In this document: piece by piece, positions 1 through 5,231 of the stretch
How the letters are laid out: every line of letters starts with the position of its first letter
How positions within the stretch are numbered: position 1 is the first letter of the stretch
Source: an uncultured Clostridia bacterium
Lineage (GTDB): Bacteria > Bacillota > Clostridia > Lachnospirales > Bianqueaceae
Assembly: GCA_947570515.1 (NCBI GenBank)
Contig: CANOUM010000130.1
Coordinates: 1 to 5,231 of the forward strand
Direction: 5' to 3'
Length of the DNA stretch: 5,231 nt
Position numbers and translations under genes: made by a program
Notes under the pieces: model-generated
What the model saw: only the letters and a program-made list of their open reading frames with translations
What the model was told of the DNA's origin: nothing
Databases searched by the model: none

Positions 1-177
1 CACGGTTCCTTCTGTGATTTCTCCTACAATAGACTCACAAGGAATTTCCTCCATCTTACTTGTATCAATTGCCTGAATCGGTTCTATGATCCTTCCCATC
101 ATTGCTACCAGCAAAATCAAACAGGCTATCGCAGAAGATATCCCCATCCAAATAAAGCATTTTATATGTTTCTTCAT
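1..177 (-). CDS. N-terminus of a membrane-anchored protein (partial, runs off the window)
   Basis: The frame is open for 59 codons from an ATG at 177 to the window edge. The start is supported by a strong purine-rich site (GAGGGG) just upstream, and it lies 11 bases after the stop of the preceding glycosyltransferase gene. The protein begins MKKHIKCF, followed by one hydrophobic segment at about residues 8-28, then a more polar stretch (IEPIQAIDTSKMEEIPCE) that probably lies outside the membrane. The short basic N-terminus before the segment suggests an N-in orientation, either as an uncleaved anchor or as the first of several membrane helices. Its place at the end of a polysaccharide operon suggests a role in glycan assembly, modification or display, but too little is visible to name a family. 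Function is unknown; I am sure only of the frame, the start and the membrane segment. Confidence 0.75.
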   Translation of the reverse strand, partial: MKKHIKCFIWMGISSAIACLILLVAMMGRIIEPIQAIDTSKMEEIPCESIVGEITEGTV

Positions 178-180
178 TTT

Positions 181-186
181 CCCCTC
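181..186 (-). promoter_or_regulatory. Ribosome binding site for the membrane protein
   Basis: Read on the minus strand the site is GAGGGG followed by AAA and the ATG at 177. It lies wholly in the 11-base gap after the TAA that ends the upstream glycosyltransferase gene. This fixes the start of the truncated membrane protein and supports co-transcription. Confidence 0.65.
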
Positions 187-188
187 AC

Positions 189-2168
189 TTAAAACATAAT
201 TTTAAAATCCCCATGCAGATCATCTAAGTTAGGATTATAATTGATGTCACCATTTTGATATGCCAAACTAATATAGGGTGTTTGGGCCTGTTCTTCTCTC
301 ATGGCACTCCCTTCATACACTAGCTCCAGGCTTGGATCTAATACAAATTGATACTTCTGCACCTGTAGTTTCATGTTCTCCTGACTTTTAAAACACTCCC
401 GTTTAATCATAACAGCGGCCAGCGAAACAGCTGATATATTTTGTTGTACTTTGGCACGTGAAAAATATCCTATTTCTCCTTTGGGTGCTCCCTGAAATAA
501 CGGACGAACCTTTTCGTTTCGATCTACAATAGCTCCGCAATACCAGATTCTATTTTCTTGATCATATACTTTTGCACTAACAGCTCCTATCTCTTTTCTC
601 TGACATTCAGCTAACCATCGAATCAAAGTATTTTCTGCAGTCAAAACCACCCCTGCTTTGAGAAACAGAATGTATTTTCCTCCGCATTCATTGATATCCG
701 CATCCTCTCTTATCATGATTTCATGTGGAATCCCATCATGATATTGCTCAATCGAATCAATGGTTGCCTGTGTTTCTCGTTCTGCTTCGTTTCCTATAAC
801 GACTATCGAGAGTAATTCCATTTTTGAAGGAATATACTCTACTCGATAATAGCCTAGATGATCTGTCATATAGACCTTGGCTGCTTCTCCGACTCGTTTC
901 AAATGCTCTTCAATTGCATGTAGGCCTGCCTCATAGGCATACAGTTTGCTTTCCGGATTTGCGGCTGTCGAATTTTGATGCATGCGCCAATGATACAAAA
1001 TTTTAGGAATATGATAAATTCGTTTTGCTCTTTCTACACACCGAAAAATAAGGTCAAAGTCCTGTGCCCCGTTAAATTCGCCTCTCCATCCCCCGATTTC
1101 TTTTATATAATCTGTTTTTGTGACAAAAAGATGGCAAATATAATTATTGGATCTAAGCAAATCCATATTAAAATCCGGTTTAAAATGCGGATCAAAATGA
1201 TGTTTCAAATCCATAGAAACTTTATCCTCATCGGAATATATTACATCTGCATTCTCATTTTGAATAACCTTCACAACCTCATACAGGGCATTAGGAGCCA
1301 ACAAATCGTCGTGATCTAATAATGCCACATATTCTCCCGCAGCCATCTTTAAAGCTTCATTGCTATTTCCCGATATATTCTTATTTTCTGCTAATTTCTG
1401 ATAAAAAATGCGATTATCCTGCACCTGATATTCAGATACAATCCTCTCCACGACTGTATCCTCCGTTCCTCCATCTGCAATACAAAGCTGCCAATTGGCA
1501 TACGTCTGCGCTCTTACTGAATCAATCATCTGGCGTAAAAATAATTCCGGCGTCAGATAAGTAGGTACAATAATACTAATTGTAGGCGCATAGTCAAAAT
1601 GATGCTGCATTTGCACTCTTTTCTCTTCTTCTGTCATTTGGTGTTCCTGATACCATTTTTCATATTGATAGGCTGGTACAGCATAGCGAAGAAACCATTC
1701 TCTTCTTAGAGATTTTACTCCTTCTCGAATCAAACATTTGCCATCCTTTTTTATTTGTTCACTGGTTAAATGTTTTAGAATTTTACCAAAGGGCTGATAC
1801 TTTCTTTTTTCCTCTTTATTTACTTGCCTTTCCAGCTTAGCTGCACTCAGCCTCATAATCCAGGACTCAGAGTCGCTTTTTAATTCAAAGAAATATCTTT
1901 CATTCTTTTTGTATGAAAAAGAGACATTAAAACCACATTCTTTCTGACTTTCATCTCCAAGCATTGTCATACTCGCATCCGGTCTTAACATTTTTTTATA
2001 TTCAACAGGGATTTTATTTCCGTTTGCATCTCTCACTACGATTTCAACCGGCTGCGCCGTCTCAGAAATTGCCCATCCGATCAATGTGATTTTTTGAGCA
2101 TTAATTTCTTTACGATCTATCGAATGATATAACGTCGTTTTATGTGATGATGTCTTCTGAACTTTCAT
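189..2168 (-). CDS. Tandem family 2 glycosyltransferase; first domain intact, second domain degenerate
   Basis: Probable cytoplasmic glycosyltransferase adding sugars to a surface polysaccharide. Numbering from the GTG at 2174: residues 14-105 look like a beta-rich accessory domain (LIGWAISE, RPDAS, CGFNVSF); 110-195 form a charged, mostly helical linker; 198-425 are a GT2 (GT-A fold) domain with IIVPTY at 201-206, ADGGTED at 233-239, the DxD-type metal/nucleotide motif DHDD at 287-290, YSDED at 313-317, HFKPD at 330-334, QDFD at 371-374 and YHWR at 394-397. Residues 454-650 resemble a second GT2 domain, but the expected NND is KAG (506-508) and the segment that would carry FNDVD is missing, so this half is probably not catalytic. 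The C-terminal NYNPNL matches the end of the neighbouring glycosyltransferase. I prefer the ATG at 2168, which is better spaced from GAAGGG than the GTG at 2174. No signal peptide or membrane helix is seen. Donor sugar and linkage cannot be told. Confidence 0.9.
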   Translation of the reverse strand: MKVQKTSSHKTTLYHSIDRKEINAQKITLIGWAISETAQPVEIVVRDANGNKIPVEYKKMLRPDASMTMLGDESQKECGFNVSFSYKKNERYFFELKSDSESWIMRLSAAKLERQVNKEEKRKYQPFGKILKHLTSEQIKKDGKCLIREGVKSLRREWFLRYAVPAYQYEKWYQEHQMTEEEKRVQMQHHFDYAPTISIIVPTYLTPELFLRQMIDSVRAQTYANWQLCIADGGTEDTVVERIVSEYQVQDNRIFYQKLAENKNISGNSNEALKMAAGEYVALLDHDDLLAPNALYEVVKVIQNENADVIYSDEDKVSMDLKHHFDPHFKPDFNMDLLRSNNYICHLFVTKTDYIKEIGGWRGEFNGAQDFDLIFRCVERAKRIYHIPKILYHWRMHQNSTAANPESKLYAYEAGLHAIEEHLKRVGEAAKVYMTDHLGYYRVEYIPSKMELLSIVVIGNEAERETQATIDSIEQYHDGIPHEIMIREDADINECGGKYILFLKAGVVLTAENTLIRWLAECQRKEIGAVSAKVYDQENRIWYCGAIVDRNEKVRPLFQGAPKGEIGYFSRAKVQQNISAVSLAAVMIKRECFKSQENMKLQVQKYQFVLDPSLELVYEGSAMREEQAQTPYISLAYQNGDINYNPNLDDLHGDFKIMF

Positions 2169-2178
2169 AACCACTTGT

Positions 2179-2184
2179 CCCTTC
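2179..2184 (-). promoter_or_regulatory. Ribosome binding site that decides between GTG and ATG starts
   Basis: Minus-strand GAAGGG lies 10 bases before the ATG at 2168 but only 4 before the GTG at 2174. When aligned to the 3' end of 16S rRNA the effective spacing suits the ATG better. The upstream gene ends in TAA at 2187-2189, giving an 18-base gap to the ATG. Confidence 0.55.
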
Positions 2185-2186
2185 TC

Positions 2187-2879
2187 TTATTTTTTATATG
2201 AAAAATCGTTGGCTTCCAATGTTAAATTAGGATTGTAATACGGATCTCCCTGATCTAAAAAAGACTTCCATTCTTGTGTAAACAGCATAACTTCCCGCAC
2301 AAACCTTTTTCTTTTAACCGGTGTTTCATCCGTTCCCCTGCTTTTAGATTCAAAATGATATAATTCTGCAAACGGTGTAAAAATCACATCATATCCTTCT
2401 TTCAAAATCTTTAAGCATAAATCCACATCATTAAACGCAACCTCAAATCTCTCGTCCAGACCACCTACTTTTTCAAACACCTTTTTGGGAAGCATCATAC
2501 AGGCAGCGGTAACACCACTAAGATTTTGTGCAATCAGCATTCGATGATGATATCCTTCATCTCCCCGCTTAAAGTCTTTGTGTGCATGTCCGCCTATTCC
2601 TTGTACACCAATCGTAACTCCCGCATGCTGTACGGTATCATCAGGATAATAAAGCATAGCGCCAACGGCTCCCGCTTTAGGCATCTGAGCAAACATCAGT
2701 AATTCTTCTATCCAAGAAGGCGTAATAATTTCTACATCATTATTTAATAAAATAAAATAGTCACCCTTTGCAAATTCTGCACCATAATTATTGATCCCCG
2801 AATAATTAAATATCCCCTTCCAATAAACTACCCTAATCTGCTCATATTCTTTTTGAATTTCCTCATTATACTCAAAGGT
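2187..2879 (-). pseudogene. C-terminal catalytic part of a tandem glycosyltransferase, separated by an in-frame TAG
   Basis: These 230 codons plus TAA continue, in the same frame, the gene at 2880-4553. Numbering the rebuilt protein with the TAG as residue 558, this part holds the core of the second GT2 domain: FNYSGINNYGAEFAKGDY (582-599), the DxD-type motif NND (604-606), YYPDDTVQHAG (635-645), FNDVDLCLK (707-715) with the likely catalytic acidic residues, YHFESKSRG (732-740), and a GDPYYNPNL tail. These motifs are typical of GT2 enzymes in Clostridia surface polysaccharide clusters and none looks decayed. The only obvious independent start is the ATG at 2696 (169 residues), which lacks a good ribosome binding site and would begin after NND, so a separate product would not be active. 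It could function only if the TAG is read through or is a sequencing error. I call it a pseudogene fragment on present evidence. Confidence 0.75.
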
Positions 2880-2882
2880 CTA
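2880..2882 (-). other. In-frame TAG interrupting the tandem glycosyltransferase gene (whole locus 2187-4553)
   Basis: The codons around it read AAC AAT AGT ACA AAA CAA TAG ACC TTT GAG TAT. Upstream residues IIIIENNSTKQ and downstream TFEY fit a common GT2 pattern in which ENNST is followed by a short polar stretch and TFEYY, with glutamate usual at the interrupted position from my memory of the family. A single base change from GAG (Glu) or CAG (Gln) would give this TAG. No frame shift accompanies it, and no other stop occurs until the TAA at 2187. With the TAG counted as a residue the full protein would be 788 residues. Possible explanations are a recent nonsense mutation, phase-variable or strain-specific inactivation, readthrough, or a sequence error. 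Confidence 0.9.
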
Positions 2883-4553
2883 TTGTTTTGTACTATTATT
2901 TTCAATAATAATAATTTCAAAATTGCGATATGTCGATTTTTCAAATATAGATTGAATACAATTAGACAAATCGCTTACATAATCTTTATTTGGAATTAAT
3001 ATAGAAACCAAGGGATCTTTTTGAATTGCATAATCTACCTTAAAAGTTCCCGCATGTGAAAGCGCACTCACCTTGGCTGGTATATCGATGCGCTCTAAAT
3101 GCGCCTGCAAAGCCTGCTGCATCTTCATACTCTGCTCTTCCGGCATAGAGTATCCTTTTTTTTCTCGATTGTAATAAAGTGCCTTAGCGATATGAACCAC
3201 TTTAGGTTGTTGCTCTAATAAGTGCCATAGCCAGTCATAATGACTCTCTTCCTCTAAAACTTCATTCAACATACCTGCTTTTTCCCATAATGCTTTTTCT
3301 ATCACAACCATATGATTGATATAATTGTGTCCCGTCAATGTAATAGGAGCATAATTAGGCTTAAAATGAAAATCAAACGGGGTCTCCGGATTATTTTCAA
3401 AACTTGCTTCATCGGTATAAAGTAATGAAGCCTTTTCTTCTTCCAATATTTTTTGACACTCAAATAAAGCAGAGGGATGCAATAAATCCTTTGCTTGCAT
3501 AATGATTCTATAGTCACCTCTAGATTGCCGGGCCATCCAGTTGATTGCCGCCGTCTCTCCTTCTGACCACCCTAAAATCCAATTAATTTTTGTATTTTTC
3601 TCTGTTATTCGCACTAATTCTTCTATTTCTTTTTTTGAACTAATTGATTGCGGCACAACTAAATGCAAACTCCATAGCTCATAACTTTGTCTTTCAACAG
3701 AAAAAATACAGGCTTCTATTTCGTCTATTGAATTTTCTTCTTTTATATATAGATATATATCATAGGAATAGGGAGAAGAAAATACAGCTTTTTTCTGCTG
3801 TTTATATATTGCTTTGGAAACTCTGTATGGTAAAATCTTAGCCTGTTTTTCTGCTGCGTCTTTTCTACATATTCTCCTAAAAATTTTCTGAATGGTAAAG
3901 CGAATCCCTTTCTCTCGAATGCATAATAAAATTCTTAAAAGCCAATTCGTCACCGGTGTTGCTTGCAGTAATTTCTTGATCGCAGTACTGGTACTCCGTA
4001 ATGGTTTAGTCAAGCGCCAAAAAAAAGAATGCAATACCGCGTCATAGGCAGTTTCAAGCTCCCTTTTATCATTTGAAACCTGATAAAGCTCAGTAATCGC
4101 CTGTTTATATTGCTTTTCTAGTCTCGCATATTTTTTCTTTATTCGTGCCACTTCTAAAAGTTCATAAAAAAAATGCGCTTCAAATAACGGTAACAAATAT
4201 CCCCTTATTTGAATATCGCCTTGTATTTTCTTTCCTGCAGTAAAAGTACAGGAAAGATCTGCCTCTTTATCTAAATAGAAAAAAGATTCTGCTTTTTTTC
4301 CTGAAAAACACTCAAGCTTTAATTCATTTTCCTCTGCGTCAAAAGCCTGCAGTCCATAAAGAAAACAGGCTTCTTTTGCATGCAGCAAAAAATACACCTG
4401 CTCAGCCTCTATTGCAGAAGAAATTTCAATTGAAAACTTTCCTTCTTCAATATAAACTGACTGACTTGACTCTGATATTTTTTCGCTATTTTTAACCAAA
4501 AACACCAATCCATCTATACTTAGTTTTTTCATAGCATTATCCTTCATTTCCAT
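2880..4553 (-). CDS. Tandem family 2 glycosyltransferase, N-terminal part ending at a premature TAG
   Basis: The 557 visible residues are the first 70% of a tandem glycosyltransferase. Residues 8-125 are a beta-rich N-terminal domain of unknown role; 132-172 look like a charged coiled coil (ARIKKKYARLEKQYKQ); 177-187 carry the FFWRLTKPLR element often seen between coiled coil and GT2 domains; about 262-465 align with the first GT2 domain of the downstream glycosyltransferase but are degenerate, with QAKD (353-356) in place of DHDD, PQSIS where ADGGT is expected, SHYD for QDFD and YYNR for YHWR. YTDE (379-382) and HFKPN (396-400) remain, so the fold is probably kept. From 514 a second GT2 domain starts normally (PLVSILIPNKD, EIIIIENNST) and stops before its NND motif. 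The truncated product should therefore have no complete active site. The gene begins 3 bases after the ABC ATPase stop, so translation is probably coupled. An alternative ATG at 4532 (residue 8) also has a good ribosome binding site. Confidence 0.85.
   Translation of the reverse strand: MEMKDNAMKKLSIDGLVFLVKNSEKISESSQSVYIEEGKFSIEISSAIEAEQVYFLLHAKEACFLYGLQAFDAEENELKLECFSGKKAESFFYLDKEADLSCTFTAGKKIQGDIQIRGYLLPLFEAHFFYELLEVARIKKKYARLEKQYKQAITELYQVSNDKRELETAYDAVLHSFFWRLTKPLRSTSTAIKKLLQATPVTNWLLRILLCIREKGIRFTIQKIFRRICRKDAAEKQAKILPYRVSKAIYKQQKKAVFSSPYSYDIYLYIKEENSIDEIEACIFSVERQSYELWSLHLVVPQSISSKKEIEELVRITEKNTKINWILGWSEGETAAINWMARQSRGDYRIIMQAKDLLHPSALFECQKILEEEKASLLYTDEASFENNPETPFDFHFKPNYAPITLTGHNYINHMVVIEKALWEKAGMLNEVLEEESHYDWLWHLLEQQPKVVHIAKALYYNREKKGYSMPEEQSMKMQQALQAHLERIDIPAKVSALSHAGTFKVDYAIQKDPLVSILIPNKDYVSDLSNCIQSIFEKSTYRNFEIIIIENNSTKQ
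4540..4544 (-). promoter_or_regulatory. Second possible ribosome binding site, for an ATG at 4532
   Basis: Minus-strand AAGGA lies 7 bases before an in-frame ATG at 4532, which would give a glycosyltransferase product seven residues shorter, starting MKKLSIDG. Both this and the upstream site are well placed, so sequence alone does not settle the start. Confidence 0.35.
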
Positions 4554-4556
4554 CTT

Positions 4557-5231
4557 CTATCCTCTTCTGTACGCTTCACAGACCTCCGCCGTTTCTCCTA
4601 CCATCTTGACTTGTCCATGATCGAGCCATAAGCAATGTTTACAAAGTCGTTCAATTTGATCCATAGAATGAGATACAATAATAACGGTAGTATCTCCCTC
4701 CATCATTTTTCTGATACGTTCTTCACACTTTTCTTGAAAACGAAAATCTCCAACCGCTAATATCTCATCTACAATCAAAATATCAGGTGTTGTCATCGTT
4801 GCAATGGCAAACCCCACTCGCGCCACCATTCCGGAAGAGTAATTCTTCATCGGTGTATCCAAAAAGTCCTTCATTTCTGAAAATTCAACAATTTCATCAA
4901 ATCTTTCATCCATATATTTCTTAGAATACCCCAGCACAGAACCATTTAGATATATGTTTTCACGCGCCGTCAAATCCATATCAAAACCTGCACCTAACTC
5001 TATTAACGGTGCAATCTGCCCTCTTGTGATAACACTTCCTTTACTTGGCTTTAAAATCCCCGAAATGATCTTCAGTAAAGTTGATTTTCCTGAACCATTT
5101 AAGCCAACGATTCCAAATACGTCTCCTTTTTTTATTTTAAAAGAAACATTATTCAAAGCAACAAAATCTTCAAACATAAGTTGCCTTCTCATCAGCTTAA
5201 TAAAATACTCTTTCAAATTTTCCAGCTTTTC
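4557..5231 (-). CDS. ATPase of a Wzt/TagH-type polysaccharide ABC exporter (5' end outside the window)
   Basis: Cytoplasmic ATPase that would pair with a Wzm/TagG-type permease to export a lipid-linked polysaccharide or teichoic-acid-like polymer. Counting from the first visible codon: FVALNNVSFKIKKGD before the Walker A motif GLNGSGKS (43-50), APLIELGAGFD (74-84) and DLTARENIYLNG typical of this subfamily, the ABC signature YSSGM (131-135), Walker B ILIVDE (151-156), D-loop AVGD (159-162) and the H-loop histidine in SHS (188). All catalytic motifs are intact. The frame stays open to the window edge, and the family usually has more residues before the visible EKLENLKEYF, so the TTG at 5216 is unlikely to be the true start. 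The protein ends soon after the nucleotide-binding domain (CEAYRRG) and lacks the C-terminal carbohydrate-binding domain of some Wzt proteins. The stop TAG is followed after 3 bases by the next gene. Confidence 0.93.
   Translation of the reverse strand, partial: EKLENLKEYFIKLMRRQLMFEDFVALNNVSFKIKKGDVFGIVGLNGSGKSTLLKIISGILKPSKGSVITRGQIAPLIELGAGFDMDLTARENIYLNGSVLGYSKKYMDERFDEIVEFSEMKDFLDTPMKNYSSGMVARVGFAIATMTTPDILIVDEILAVGDFRFQEKCEERIRKMMEGDTTVIIVSHSMDQIERLCKHCLWLDHGQVKMVGETAEVCEAYRRG
4560..4565 (-). promoter_or_regulatory. Ribosome binding site for the interrupted glycosyltransferase
   Basis: Minus-strand AGAGGA sits inside the last two codons of the ABC ATPase gene, 6 bases before the ATG at 4553. 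This overlap is what one expects of translational coupling and supports the ATG at 4553 as start. Confidence 0.6.

Noticed and set aside
975..1319. Plus-strand open frame of 114 codons, with smaller ones at 824-1006 and 1322-1564
   Set aside because: They lie antisense within the well-supported glycosyltransferase gene, show no domain-like composition and no convincing ribosome binding sites.
2694..2696. ATG that could start an independent 169-residue protein
   Set aside because: No clear ribosome binding site precedes it, and conserved GT2 residues including NND lie upstream in the same frame, so it is an internal methionine.
2865..2870. Perfect minus-strand TATAAT just after the in-frame TAG, a possible internal promoter for the downstream fragment
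   Set aside because: It is the Tyr-Asn codon pair of the coding frame; no good -35 box lies 16-18 bases upstream and there is no extended -10. The downstream fragment also lacks a good ribosome binding site.
3738..3762. AT-rich alternating TATATA tract
   Set aside because: It is short and encodes Tyr/Ile-rich residues of the degenerate GT2 domain; it is not a tandem repeat array or a regulatory site I can support.
3335..3841. Short open frames inside the interrupted glycosyltransferase gene (minus 3335-3517, plus 3644-3841)
   Set aside because: Both overlap the conserved GT2 coding frame in other frames and have low-complexity, hydrophobic translations typical of AT-rich shadows.
4019..4026. 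Run of eight A on the plus strand (eight T in the coding strand), a possible slippage site
   Set aside because: The frame is intact across it and it encodes the conserved FFW element, so there is no evidence of frameshifting or phase variation.

Overview
The window is AT-rich and all convincing genes lie on the minus strand, so transcription runs from position 5231 towards 1. Low GC, strong purine-rich ribosome binding sites, tight gene packing and family content all suggest a low-GC Gram-positive bacterium. A clostridial one, perhaps in the Lachnospiraceae, is most likely; this placement is inferred from protein style, not from a marker gene.

In transcription order the window holds: (1) the ATPase of a Wzt/TagH-type polysaccharide ABC exporter (4557-5231, 5' end outside the window); (2) a tandem family 2 glycosyltransferase whose reading frame is cut by one in-frame TAG at 2880-2882, leaving a 557-codon upstream piece (2880-4553) and a 230-codon downstream piece (2187-2879); (3) a second tandem family 2 glycosyltransferase of about 659 residues (189-2168); (4) the first 59 codons of a membrane-anchored protein (1-177). 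Gaps between genes are 3 to 18 bases and no terminator or internal promoter is convincing, so this looks like the interior of one operon. The genes probably assemble and export a cell-surface polysaccharide: the glycosyltransferases build the chain in the cytoplasm and the ABC ATPase powers its export with a permease expected just upstream of the window.

Two points stand out. First, the in-frame TAG sits in the N-terminal part of the second GT2 domain of gene 2, with an undamaged, motif-rich frame continuing for 230 codons after it. Second, the two tandem glycosyltransferases seem to have lost opposite catalytic domains: gene 3 keeps DHDD in its first GT2 domain but has KAG where its second domain should have NND, while gene 2 has QAKD in its first domain and keeps NND in its second. 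If so, the pair together carries one complete set of two active sites, and the TAG removes one of them.

No stretch longer than 300 bases lacks a coding frame. I see no RNA genes, mobile elements, CRISPR arrays or sizeable repeats.
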